Below the pieces are notes generated by a model that was not told the origin of the DNA, made no database searches, and saw only the letters and a list, made by a program, of their open reading frames with translations. A DNA stretch of 64,000 bases, taken from the NCBI RefSeq assembly GCF_019039255.1, contig NZ_CP077062.1:4278001-4342000 (forward strand). The letters are read 5' to 3'. The position numbers and the translations under genes are program-made. This DNA is from Nocardioides panacis. GTDB lineage: Bacteria > Actinomycetota > Actinomycetes > Propionibacteriales > Nocardioidaceae. Each line of letters starts with the position of its first letter. Positions within the stretch are counted from its first letter, which is position 1. Below, in pieces: positions 17,515-26,936 of the stretch.

Positions 17515-18173
17515 GTGTGCTGCTGCTGGTCCGGCACGGCCAGGCCTCCTGGGGCGAGGCCGACTACGACCGGCTCTCCGCGGTCGGCGAGGAGCAGGCC
17601 CGGGTGCTCGGGGCGGCGCTGGCCGCCCGTGGCGTGCGGCCGGACCTCGTCGTCCGCGGCTCGATGCTGCGGCACCGGCAGACCGCCGACGGCGCGGTGT
17701 CCGCGGCCGGCTGGGACGCGACCGTCGGCGAGGACGCCGACTGGGACGAGTTCGACCACATGAGCACGCTGACCGGCTCGGTCGCGTGGTCCGAGGTCGA
17801 GGGCGAGACGTACGACGAGCGGGTGCTCCGGTTCGAGGCGACCATCGACCGCTGGGCCTCGGGGGAGCACGACGACGAGTACCGCGAGAGCTTCCCGGCG
17901 TTCCAGCAGCGGGTCCACGGCGCCTTCGAGCGGACCGTGGAACGGCTCGAGCCGAAGCAGACCGCGGTGGTCTTCACCTCCGGCGGCCCGGTGTCCTGGG
18001 TGGCCGCGACGCTCGCCGAGGGCGGGCTGCCGGCCTGGTCGCGGTTGTCGAAGGTGGTGGTGAACTCGTCGGTGACCAAGGTGCTCAGCGGTCGCCGCGG
18101 CACCAACCTGCTGACGTTCAACGACCACAGCCACCTCGAGGGCGGGGCTCCCGGCCTGCTCACCTATCGCTAG
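17511..18173 (+). CDS. Histidine phosphatase (phosphoglycerate-mutase-like)
   Basis: A 220-residue member of the histidine phosphatase superfamily. The phospho-accepting His is in LLVRHGQASWG (residues 5-15), the second Arg in RGSMLRHRQTA, and the second His region in VFTSGGPVSW, where the usual SHGG reads TSGGP, so the distal catalytic His is replaced. Activity may therefore be altered. ATG 17511 overlaps the kinase stop. In this operon it may hydrolyse a phosphorylated intermediate or regulate flux; function uncertain. Confidence 0.82.
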   Translation: MSVLLLVRHGQASWGEADYDRLSAVGEEQARVLGAALAARGVRPDLVVRGSMLRHRQTADGAVSAAGWDATVGEDADWDEFDHMSTLTGSVAWSEVEGETYDERVLRFEATIDRWASGEHDDEYRESFPAFQQRVHGAFERTVERLEPKQTAVVFTSGGPVSWVAATLAEGGLPAWSRLSKVVVNSSVTKVLSGRRGTNLLTFNDHSHLEGGAPGLLTYR

Positions 18174-18180
18174 GAGCTCC

Positions 18181-18927
18181 ATGACCACCGTCCTGATCAC
18201 CGGCGCCAGCTCCGGCCTCGGCGAGGAGATGGCCCGCCAGCTCGCCGCCCGCGGCCACGACCTCGCCCTGGCCGCCCGCCGCACCGACCGGCTGGAGCGG
18301 CTCCGCGCCGAGCTGGCCGAGCGGCACCCCGGCGTCCGGGTGGAGGTCCGGGCCCTCGACGTGAACGACCACGACCGGGTCTTCGAGGTGTTCCGCGCCT
18401 TCCGGGCCGACTTCGGGTCGATCGACCGGGTCGTGGTCAACGCCGGCCTCGGCAAGGGCGCGCCGCTCGGCACCGGGCGGTTCGAGGCCAACAGGGAGAC
18501 CGCGCTGACGAACTTCGTCGGCGCGCTCGCGCAGACCGAGGCCGCCCTGGAGATCTTCCGCGACCAGCAGGCCGGTCACCTGGTGATGATCTCCTCGATG
18601 TCCGCGATGCGGGGGATGCCGAAGGCCGGCACCACCTACGCCGCCACCAAGGCCGGGGTCGCGCACCTCGCCGAGGGCGTGCGCGTCGACGTGCTGGGCA
18701 CGCCGATCAAGGTGTCGGTGGTCTACCCCGGCTACATCCGCTCGGAGATGAACGAGAGGGTGCGCAACGCCCCGTTCATCGTCTCCACCGAGGTCGGGGT
18801 GCGGGCGATGGTCGAGGCGATCGAGAAGCAGAAGCCCTCCGCGCGCGTCCCCGCCTGGCCCTGGGTCCCCCTCGGCTTCGCCCTCAAGCACCTCCCCCTG
18901 CCCCTCGCCCGCCGCCTGATGGCCTGA
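18181..18927 (+). CDS. Short-chain dehydrogenase/reductase
   Basis: A 248-residue SDR with cofactor loop TGASSGLGEEM (residues 7-17), NAGLGKG, catalytic Ser region MISSMSA and YAATKAG. It is 7 bases after the phosphatase gene and closes the five-gene operon. The sequence is typical of SDRs acting on acyl or steroid-like hydroxyl groups, and the C-terminus is rich in Pro/Leu (KHLPLPLARRLMA), possibly membrane-associated. Substrate not assigned. Confidence 0.9.
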   Translation: MTTVLITGASSGLGEEMARQLAARGHDLALAARRTDRLERLRAELAERHPGVRVEVRALDVNDHDRVFEVFRAFRADFGSIDRVVVNAGLGKGAPLGTGRFEANRETALTNFVGALAQTEAALEIFRDQQAGHLVMISSMSAMRGMPKAGTTYAATKAGVAHLAEGVRVDVLGTPIKVSVVYPGYIRSEMNERVRNAPFIVSTEVGVRAMVEAIEKQKPSARVPAWPWVPLGFALKHLPLPLARRLMA

Positions 18928-18938
18928 GGAGCTCACCC

Positions 18939-19038
18939 CGACCCGGGCCTGGGGTCAGGTCGACCCGGGCCTGGGGTCAGGTCGACCCGGGCCTGGGGTC
19001 AGGTCGACCCGGGACTGGGGTCAGGTCGACCAGGGACT
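18939..19038. repeat. Tandem 22-bp repeat, about 4.5 copies
   Basis: Units begin at 18939, 18961, 18983 and 19005 with a degenerate partial fifth unit. The unit starts CGACCCGGGCCTGGGG and ends TCAGGT; the fourth has GGGACTGG in place of GGGCCTGG. There are no spacers, so it is not CRISPR. A copy in the opposite orientation, 20 of 22 bases identical, is at 58492-58513. It sits between the SDR stop and the ABC-F promoter. Confidence 0.9.
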
Positions 19039-19050
19039 CGCGCGAGCACC

Positions 19051-19062
19051 TACGATGACGCC
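19051..19062 (+). promoter_or_regulatory. Leaderless promoter of the ABC-F gene
   Basis: TACGAT (19051-19056) followed by 6 bases and the GTG start at 19063, placing the predicted transcription start on or next to the start codon. No convincing -35 box; the 22-bp repeats lie directly upstream. Confidence 0.5.
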
Positions 19063-20700
<1,638 letters not shown>

Positions 20701-20756
20701 CCTTGGCCCGGGTGCAGGCCGACCCGGGTCCGGGTCCGGGCCGAGCCGGGCCAAGG
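20701..20756 (+). terminator. Hairpin terminator after the ABC-F gene
   Basis: Arms CCTTGGCCCGG (20701-20711) and CCGGGCCAAGG (20746-20756) begin immediately after the stop codon. The loop is GC-rich and repeats GGTGCAGGCC and CCGGGTCC motifs. No U-tract follows, as is common for actinobacterial terminators. Confidence 0.6.
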
Positions 20757-20903
20757 TGCAGGCCGAGCCGGGCCCGGGTCGAGCGCGCCGGTCGCGACCT
20801 CGACCGTGCTGCCCGTCCCTTGACCCGTGCGCGGCGCGGGCGTAAGCCTGTGCACCCGGACCGCGCTGCGGCGGCCGGACGGCGGACTGGTCGGGAGGAC
20901 CTG

Positions 20904-21278
20904 ATGAGCGGACGCGTGGTGCACTTCGAGATCCCCTTCGAGGACCAGGAGCGGGCGGCGGCGTTCTACGCGGGCACGTTCGGCTGGGACCTGAACCCGT
21001 TGCCGGAGATGCGCTACGTGCTGGCGACCACCGGTCCGAGCGACCAGGGTCCGCCGAGCGAGCCGGGCTTCATCAACGGCGGCCTGCTCGAGCGCGGGAC
21101 GCCGGTCAGCGGCCCGGTGCTGGTCGTCGACGTCGAGGACATCGACGCGACGCTGGCCACGATCGAGCAGTCCGGGGGTACGACGGTCACGGCGAAGCAA
21201 CCTGTCGGGGAGATGGGCTTCTCGGCCTACTTCACCGACCCCGAGGGCAACCTGATGGGCCTCTGGCAGAACGCCTGA
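20904..21278 (+). CDS. VOC family (glyoxalase/bleomycin-resistance fold) protein
   Basis: A 124-residue single-domain protein beginning MSGRVVHFEIPFEDQERAAAFY, a typical first VOC beta-alpha-beta unit, and ending FTDPEGNLMGLWQ, the second unit. A good ribosome site (GGGAGGA) lies upstream of ATG 20904. The first metal ligand (His7) and the Glu of the PEGN motif are present. Related proteins are often annotated as glyoxalase-like without a known substrate. Confidence 0.88.
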   Translation: MSGRVVHFEIPFEDQERAAAFYAGTFGWDLNPLPEMRYVLATTGPSDQGPPSEPGFINGGLLERGTPVSGPVLVVDVEDIDATLATIEQSGGTTVTAKQPVGEMGFSAYFTDPEGNLMGLWQNA

Positions 21279-21312
21279 GCGCGGGCGACTCCGCCCAGCT
21301 CCGCACGCGCTG

Positions 21313-21352
21313 TGGACGCTCTGCCGGCGGTGTGCCGTGGGTGGAGCGTCCA
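21313..21352. terminator. Hairpin between convergent VOC and decarboxylase-like genes
   Basis: Arms TGGACGCTC (21313-21321) and GAGCGTCCA (21344-21352) with a 22-base loop, placed between two convergent genes. It could end transcription from both sides. Confidence 0.45.
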
Positions 21353-21376
21353 TAACCCCGCGTTACAAGGAGTGCG

Positions 21377-21970
21377 TCAGCCGAACCTCAGGCGGACGTC
21401 CCTCACGCGCAGGGACAGCGCCGGGTGCCGGCCGTGCAGGAACGCCAGCGGGCCGTGCGCGTCGAACTTCCAGGCGCCGCGGCACGGCAGCCCCCGGCCG
21501 CTGCCGCGGAACGGCGTGACCACCGGACCGACCGACGACTCCTGCACGGTGCTCATCGCGAACGGGGTGCGCAGCAGGGCCGCACCGGGCACCGACGTGA
21601 ACGCCGCGGACGCGATCTGCTGCCCCTCGGCCACCGCGCTGAACGTGGTCCGCGAGGTCGGCCCGAGCCGGCCGTCGCGCAGCGGGAGGTGCGCGAGCTG
21701 CTTGGGGAGCGCCCACAGCGCCCGGCCGGCGTCGCGGGAGGTGGGCGAGTCCACCCAGATGTCGGTGACGCTCACCCGGCGGGAGCGGACGCCGTCGACG
21801 AGCCGGGCCACCAGCAGCTCGTGGTAGGCCAGCACGCCGCCCTCGCGGTAGTCGACGAACGCGGCGCCGTACACGCCGGGCGGCCGGTCGGGCCGGTCGC
21901 TCTCCCGCACGACGAACACCGACAGCCACAGCTCCGCGCGCAGCTGCCATGGCGGGGAAGGGAACGGCAT
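21377..21970 (-). CDS. Acetoacetate decarboxylase-like protein
   Basis: A 197-residue protein starting MPFPSPPWQLRAELWLSVF. YREGGVLAYHELLVARLV, DIWVDSPTSRDAGRALWALPKQLAHL and the C-terminal AWKFDAHGPLAFLHG segment match the acetoacetate decarboxylase-like beta-barrel. The segment around LPKQL contains a Lys where true decarboxylases have their Schiff-base region, but whether it is catalytic cannot be told. It is divergent from the flavin monooxygenase gene; the 132-base gap holds a GCGTTAACGC palindrome (22053-22062). Confidence 0.75.
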   Translation of the reverse strand: MPFPSPPWQLRAELWLSVFVVRESDRPDRPPGVYGAAFVDYREGGVLAYHELLVARLVDGVRSRRVSVTDIWVDSPTSRDAGRALWALPKQLAHLPLRDGRLGPTSRTTFSAVAEGQQIASAAFTSVPGAALLRTPFAMSTVQESSVGPVVTPFRGSGRGLPCRGAWKFDAHGPLAFLHGRHPALSLRVRDVRLRFG

Positions 21971-22102
21971 GCCCGCAGCCTAGGCGGCGCGGCCACGGGA
22001 GAATTCACGGCGTCGAGAGGTCCCACAGGGCAAGCGGTTCTGGCAGGGTGGGGCGTTAACGCTTCGCCGGGGACGCGGCGGGACGCGGCGGAGGGGAACC
22101 CG

Positions 22103-23488
22103 ATGGACAAGCGCGTGTGCGTGATCGGAGCAGGCTCGTCCGGGATCGCAGCGGCGCAGGTGCTGGACGCCCGCGGGATCCCGTTCGACTGCTTCGAGAC
22201 CGGCAGCGAGGTCGGCGGCAACTGGCGCTACGGCAACGACAACGGGATGTCCTCGGCCTACCGCTCGCTGCACATCAACACCTCGCGGGACCTGATGGAG
22301 TACCGCACGTTCCCGATGCCCGAGGACCTGCCGGACTACCCCTCGCACTGGCAGATCGCGGCGTACTTCGACGCGTACGTCGACCACTTCGGCCTCCGCG
22401 AGGCGATCTCGTTCCGCACCGAGGTCGTCAAGGTCGAGCCGCGGCCGGCGGGTGGCTTCGACGTGACCCTGCGGGTGCGCGACGTGCACGGTGACGTCAG
22501 CGAGCCGGAGGTCCGGCGCTACTCCGACGTCGTGGTCGCCAACGGCCACCACTGGGACCCGCGCTGGCCGGAGCCGTCGTACCCGGGCGCCGAGACGTTC
22601 CCGGGTGAGCAGCTGCACGCGCACTACTACCGCACCCCGGACGTCCTCGAGGGCAAGCGGGTGCTGGTGCTCGGCATCGGCAACTCGGCCAGCGACATCG
22701 CCGTGGAGTCCTCCCGGGTGGCCGCCGAGACCTACCTCGCGATGCGCCGCGGCGCGCACGTCATCCCGAAGTTCCTGTTCGGGGTGCCCACCGACCACCT
22801 CACCAGCTCACCGCTGGCGCGCGGGCCGCTCCCGCTCCAGCAGCTCGGGATGGCGGCGATGCTGCGGCTCGCGCAGGGCCGGGTCACCGACTACGGCCTG
22901 CCCCGGCCCGACCACGCGGTGCTGCACGCGCACCCGACGGTCAGCGACGACCTGCTCACCCGGCTCGGGCACGGCGACATCACGGTGCGCCCGAACATCG
23001 ACCGCTTCGAGGGCAGCAAGGTGTTCTTCGTCGACGGCACCGCCGCCGAGATCGACACGGTGGTCTACTGCACCGGCTACAAGGTGACCTTCCCGTTCCT
23101 CGACGAGCGCTTCGTGACCGCTCGCGACAACCACGTCGACCTCTACCGCCGGGTCGTCGACCCCGAGCACCCCGGCCTGTACTTCGTCGGCCTGATCCAG
23201 CCGCTCGGCGCGATCATGCCGCTGGCCGAGGCGCAGTCCGAGTGGGTCGCCGACCTCGTGTCCGGCGAGGGCACGCTGCCGTCGTACGACGAGATGCGCC
23301 GGCAGATCCGGGTCTACGACGAGCGGCTCGCCAAGCGGTACGTCGCCTCGAAACGGCACACCATCCAGGTCGACTTCCACGCCTACCTCGCCGAGGTCGT
23401 GCGCGAGCGGCGTGCGTCGCGGGAGCGGGCCGGCCACGTCGCGCCGAGCCTGCGGTCCCGGGTCGGTCGGCGCCTGCGCCGGTCGTGA
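22103..23488 (+). CDS. Flavin-containing monooxygenase
   Basis: A 461-residue NADPH- and FAD-dependent monooxygenase. The FAD-binding GAGSSGIAAA is at residues 9-18, the second dinucleotide motif LGIGNSASD near 190, and the FMO-like segment FPGEQLHAHYYR near 170. CTGYKVTFPFL near 325 is the conserved C-terminal FAD-contact motif. Enzymes of this class oxygenate soft nucleophiles or ketones. ATG 22103 has a GGAGGGG ribosome site. Neighbours do not reveal the substrate. Confidence 0.92.
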   Translation: MDKRVCVIGAGSSGIAAAQVLDARGIPFDCFETGSEVGGNWRYGNDNGMSSAYRSLHINTSRDLMEYRTFPMPEDLPDYPSHWQIAAYFDAYVDHFGLREAISFRTEVVKVEPRPAGGFDVTLRVRDVHGDVSEPEVRRYSDVVVANGHHWDPRWPEPSYPGAETFPGEQLHAHYYRTPDVLEGKRVLVLGIGNSASDIAVESSRVAAETYLAMRRGAHVIPKFLFGVPTDHLTSSPLARGPLPLQQLGMAAMLRLAQGRVTDYGLPRPDHAVLHAHPTVSDDLLTRLGHGDITVRPNIDRFEGSKVFFVDGTAAEIDTVVYCTGYKVTFPFLDERFVTARDNHVDLYRRVVDPEHPGLYFVGLIQPLGAIMPLAEAQSEWVADLVSGEGTLPSYDEMRRQIRVYDERLAKRYVASKRHTIQVDFHAYLAEVVRERRASRERAGHVAPSLRSRVGRRLRRS

Positions 23489-23513
23489 CGTCGGCACCGT
23501 CGCACCGGCCGGT

Positions 23514-24578
23514 TCAGCGGCGCGGCTTCGCGGTGCTGCCGCGCACGACCAGCTCGGTGGGCAGCAGGACGTGCCGGGCCCGGGCCTTGGTGCCCGCGCG
23601 CCGGGCGTCCATGACCCGGCGCAGCTCGGTGGCCGCCGTCCGCCCCTTCTCGGCGATGTCCTGGCGGACGGTGGTCAGCTGCGGGCGCAGCCGCCGGGCG
23701 AGCGGGCTGTCGTCGAAGCCGACCAGCGAGAGGTCGCCGGGGATGCTGAGGCCGAGCTCCTCGGCGGCCCGCATCACGCCGCTGGCGATCACGTCGGAGA
23801 AGCACAGCACCGCGGTCGGCCGGTCGGGGCGGCCGAGCAGCTCGAGGGCCGCCGCGTGGGCCTCGGTGTCGTCGCTGTTGAGCTGCCGGTGCACGACGGG
23901 CGTGATGCCGGCGGGGGTGAGCACGTCGAGGTAGCCGAGCAGCCGCTCGCGGGAGACGTACTTCGACCCCGCGGCGTGGGCGACCGGGTCGGCGACGAAG
24001 CCGGGGGCGCCGCCCAGGGCAGCGGTCATCACGCCGACGCGGGTGTGGCCCAGGTCGACGAGGTGCTGCGCGGCCGCCCGGCCGCCGCCGCGGTCGTCGA
24101 CGTTGATCGAGGTGACGCCCTTGGTCGGCTCCTGGTCGACGAAGACCATCGGCAGGTTGCGCCGGGTGAGCCAGTCGGCGGCGGTCATGTCCGGGTCGCA
24201 GGAGTAGACGATCGCGGCGTCCATCGGGACGTCCCGGGCCGGGATCACGTCGTCCACGACCGCCGAGGACAGCAGGGTGATCGCCAGGCCGGTGGGGGCC
24301 AGCTCCCCGGCGATCGTGCCGAGGAAGCCGGTGGCGATGTCGTCGTCGAAGGCGTAGCGCAGCGAGGACGTGAGCACGATGCCGATGGCGTTGGTGGTGC
24401 CGCGGGCCAGGTTGCGTGCGGCGGGGTCGGGGCCGGCGTACCCGAGCTTCTTGGCGGCGTCGAGGATCGTCTGGCGCATCGAGGCGGAGAGCTGGTCCGG
24501 CCGGGAGAAGGCGTTGGACACGGTCATCCGGCTGACGCCGACCTGGTCGGCGATCGTCTGCAAGGTCACTCGAGCCAC
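23514..24578 (-). CDS. LacI-family transcriptional regulator
   Basis: A 354-residue regulator. The helix-turn-helix lies at the very start (VTLQTIADQVGVSRMTVSNAFSRPDQL). The hinge helix reads AARNLARGTTNAIG, and a periplasmic-binding-protein-like effector domain follows to the end (IPGDLSLVGFDDSPLARRLRPQLTTVRQ). I start at GTG 24578, which places the HTH at residues 4-26 as usual; the longer open frame upstream is not homologous. It is on the same strand as, and downstream of, the small ORF and DHA2 pump. The ligand, probably a sugar or nucleoside, is unknown. Confidence 0.9.
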   Translation of the reverse strand: MARVTLQTIADQVGVSRMTVSNAFSRPDQLSASMRQTILDAAKKLGYAGPDPAARNLARGTTNAIGIVLTSSLRYAFDDDIATGFLGTIAGELAPTGLAITLLSSAVVDDVIPARDVPMDAAIVYSCDPDMTAADWLTRRNLPMVFVDQEPTKGVTSINVDDRGGGRAAAQHLVDLGHTRVGVMTAALGGAPGFVADPVAHAAGSKYVSRERLLGYLDVLTPAGITPVVHRQLNSDDTEAHAAALELLGRPDRPTAVLCFSDVIASGVMRAAEELGLSIPGDLSLVGFDDSPLARRLRPQLTTVRQDIAEKGRTAATELRRVMDARRAGTKARARHVLLPTELVVRGSTAKPRR

Positions 24579-24642
24579 GCCGCCAGGGTAACCAGTCCCG
24601 GCAGCGGCGTGCTCACGAGTGAGCCTCACGCCGAGCGAGGGG

Positions 24643-24837
24643 TCAGTGGGCCGGGCTGTAGTCGGCCGGCGCGAGCAGGTCGGCGACGCGGTGCAGGACG
24701 CCGGAGAGCAGCGACCGGGTGCGCGGGGCGCGGGGGGCGTGCTCCTCGGCCCGGACGACGGTGGCCAGCGGCTCGCCGTAGGTGAACTGGTCGGCGACGG
24801 CGTCGCGCGCGACGTCGAGGGTGAGCAGGGCGAACAT
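24643..24837 (-). CDS. Small protein of unknown function (64 residues)
   Basis: A short gene with good translation signals: AGGAG five bases before ATG 24837, and a promoter TTGACC-17-TACTGT further upstream. The protein begins MFALLTLDVARDAVADQF, is mildly hydrophobic at first, then charged (RAEEHAPRAPRTRS), and ends LAPADYSPAH. I do not recognise a family. The strongly palindromic operator in its promoter argues that it is a real, regulated gene. It may be co-transcribed with the LacI gene 64 bases downstream. Confidence 0.6.
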   Translation of the reverse strand: MFALLTLDVARDAVADQFTYGEPLATVVRAEEHAPRAPRTRSLLSGVLHRVADLLAPADYSPAH

Positions 24838-24876
24838 GGGAACTCCTCGGATGAAAACGGGTGAAACACTTTCTAT

Positions 24877-24911
24877 ACCGCTACAGTACGAGGCTGTTCT
24901 GTAGCGGTCAA
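24877..24911 (-). promoter_or_regulatory. Promoter with 10-bp inverted repeats over both boxes
   Basis: On the minus strand: TTGACC (24911-24906), 17 bases, TACTGT (24888-24883). Arms ACCGCTACAG (24877-24886) and CTGTAGCGGT (24899-24908) are perfect inverted repeats whose centres are 22 bp apart, two helical turns, and they cover the -10 and -35 boxes. The repressor is unknown; the LacI gene downstream is one candidate, a TetR-type dimer pair another. Confidence 0.7.
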
Positions 24912-24933
24912 GTGGAGACGCGTGATCCGCGTC

Positions 24934-26331
24934 TCAGGCGCGCACGGGGGCGGCGTCCCGCAGGCCGACGAAGCTGATCGCCGCGCCGGCGAGCAGCAGC
25001 ACCGCGCAGATCAGCTGGGCCTGCTGGTAGCCCGCGGCGAACACCGCCGGGTCGCGGTAGTCGGAGCCGGCGATCCCGACCACGGCCGGCAGCGCGCTCA
25101 CCGCGAGCAGCGAGCCGGTCCGGGCGACCGCGTTGTTGATGCCGCTGGCGATGCCCGCGTAGCGGTCCGGGGCCGCCGCCAGCACGCTGGAGGTCAGCGG
25201 CGCGACCAGCAGCACCAGGCCGGAGGAGAACACCAGCACGCCGGGCAGCACCCCGGTGAAGTAGCCGGTGTCCGCGTCGATGCCCCGCAGCACCAGGGTG
25301 CCCAGGCCGCACAGCGCCGGTCCCACGGTGAGCGGCAGGCGTGGCCCGATCCGGCTGGCCAGCGCGCCGGAGCGCGAGGAGAGCAGCAGCATCACCAGGG
25401 TCAGCGGCACCGTCGCGAGGCCGGCCTTCAGCGGCGACCAGCCGGTGACCACCTGCAGCTGCAGCACCAGGAAGAACAGCATCGAGCCGAGCGCGCCGTA
25501 GACCAGCAGGGTGAGCAGGTTCGCCACCGAGAACGTCCGCGACGCGAACAGGTGGATCGGCACCAGCGCGTCGGGGTGCCGGCGCTCGAACACCACGAAC
25601 AGCACCAGGCAGGCCACGCCGACGACGGCCGCCCCGACGACGTACGCCGTGCGGGCGGAGCCGTGCTCGATCAGCGCGTACGTCGCCCCGCCGAGCCCGA
25701 CCGCGCCGAGGCCGGCCCCGACCACGTCGAAGCCGCGGGCCGCCTCGGGGTCGCGGGACTCCGGGACGTGCCGCGCGGCGACCAGCAGCACCGCGACAGC
25801 AACCGGCACGTTGATCAGGAAGATCCACCGCCAGGAGGCGTTGTCGACGATCCAGCCGCCGAGCAGCGGGCCGATCGCCGCGGCGATGCCGCCGAGCCCG
25901 GCCCACTGGCCGATCACCTTGCCGCGGTCGGCGACCCGGAACGAGCCCTGGATCATCGCCAGGCTGCCCGGGGTGAGCAGCGCCGCGCCGACGCCCTGGA
26001 GCAGGCGGGCGCCGATCAGCTGGCCGGGCGACTGGGCCACGCCGCACAGGGCCGAGGCCAGGGCGAACCAGGTGACGCCGACCAGGAAGACCCGGCGGCG
26101 GCCGAAGTGGTCGCCCAGCGAGCCGCCGACCAGGATCAGCGAGGCGAGCGCGAGCAGGTAGGCGTTGACCACCCACTGCAGCTGGGCGATCGACGCACCG
26201 AGGTCCTCGCCGATGCTGCGCAGCGCGATGTTCACCACCGTGCCGTCGAGCATCGCCATCCCGGAGCCGAGCACGGCCGCGGTCAGCACCCAGCGGCCCT
26301 GCGGCGAGCCGGCGGCGATCTGGGGGGCCAT
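24934..26331 (-). CDS. MFS drug efflux transporter, DHA2 (EmrB/QacA) type
   Basis: A 465-residue membrane protein with about 14 hydrophobic segments. Motif A is GGSLGDHFGRRR (about residues 70-81), motif C lies in LGGIAAAIGPLLGGWI and the N-terminus has VLGSGMAMLDGTVVNIALRSI, the DHA2 motif D1. It would export toxic compounds or metabolites by proton antiport. The ATG at 26331 follows from the family N-terminus; further in-frame codons upstream overlap the GNAT gene. No dedicated regulator sits directly beside it. Confidence 0.93.
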   Translation of the reverse strand: MAPQIAAGSPQGRWVLTAAVLGSGMAMLDGTVVNIALRSIGEDLGASIAQLQWVVNAYLLALASLILVGGSLGDHFGRRRVFLVGVTWFALASALCGVAQSPGQLIGARLLQGVGAALLTPGSLAMIQGSFRVADRGKVIGQWAGLGGIAAAIGPLLGGWIVDNASWRWIFLINVPVAVAVLLVAARHVPESRDPEAARGFDVVGAGLGAVGLGGATYALIEHGSARTAYVVGAAVVGVACLVLFVVFERRHPDALVPIHLFASRTFSVANLLTLLVYGALGSMLFFLVLQLQVVTGWSPLKAGLATVPLTLVMLLLSSRSGALASRIGPRLPLTVGPALCGLGTLVLRGIDADTGYFTGVLPGVLVFSSGLVLLVAPLTSSVLAAAPDRYAGIASGINNAVARTGSLLAVSALPAVVGIAGSDYRDPAVFAAGYQQAQLICAVLLLAGAAISFVGLRDAAPVRA

Positions 26332-26342
26332 CCGGACGTCGA

Positions 26343-26837
26343 CTACCGGTCGGACTGCGGGATCAGCCGCGTGTAGCGCATCTCGGTCGGGTGCGGCGGC
26401 CATGGTGCGGGGCGGCGCTCGCCCTCGACCGGGCGCCAGCCGAGGTACTCGTAGAGCCGGCGGGCCCGGTGGTTCTCCTCCAGGCACCATAGCTCCGCGA
26501 TCGTCGTGCCGCGCACGTCCATCGCGTGCAGCACGGTCTCGATCGCGGTGGTCGCCAGCCCGGTCCCCCACTGGTCGGGGTGCACGGCCAGGTGCCGCAG
26601 CGAGCGGTCGTCGTAGGCCGCGAACAGGTCGAGGCCGCCGTCCCTGCGGTCACCGGCGTCCCGCACGAGCACCTCGACCCCGGGCTCGTCGAGCACCAGC
26701 GCCCAGCGGGCGAGCACGTCGTCCTCGGGGAACGGGAACCGGTCGGGCGGGAACACGTGGCGCAGCCCGACGAGGTTGGCCTCCCGCTCGAGGTCCCGCA
26801 GGGCCGACAGGTCGTCCAGGGTCGCCGCACGGAACAT
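26343..26837 (-). CDS. GNAT-family N-acetyltransferase
   Basis: A 164-residue acetyltransferase starting at ATG 26837 (MFRAATLDDLSALRDLE). The acetyl-CoA-binding segment reads LAVHPDQWGTGLATTAIE (about residues 85-102), a Q/R-x-x-G-x-G/A variant, and ENHRARRLYEYLGWRPV is motif B. The substrate is unknown. It is divergent from the TetR gene that heads the terpene-type operon. Confidence 0.88.
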   Translation of the reverse strand: MFRAATLDDLSALRDLEREANLVGLRHVFPPDRFPFPEDDVLARWALVLDEPGVEVLVRDAGDRRDGGLDLFAAYDDRSLRHLAVHPDQWGTGLATTAIETVLHAMDVRGTTIAELWCLEENHRARRLYEYLGWRPVEGERRPAPWPPHPTEMRYTRLIPQSDR

Positions 26838-26892
26838 GCGCCCATGGTGGCGCACCCGCCTGCCGGCACGCCAGGCGGCGTCCACCAGCAAA

Positions 26893-26930
26893 AGTCAGGC
26901 TTGACTGTTTGTTTGTCCGGACCGCAGGAT
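26893..26930 (+). promoter_or_regulatory. Leaderless promoter with TetR-type dyad
   Basis: TTGACT (26901-26906), 18 bases, CAGGAT (26925-26930), then 6 bases to the GTG at 26937. The dyad AGTCA-GGCT-TGACT (26893-26906), with CAAA/TTTG flanks, overlaps the -35 box and is a plausible autoregulatory operator for the TetR encoded here. Confidence 0.55.
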
Positions 26931-26936
26931 GGCCGG

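Noticed and set aside
18939-19038. CRISPR array
   Set aside because: The units are directly tandem with no variable spacers and there are no cas genes.
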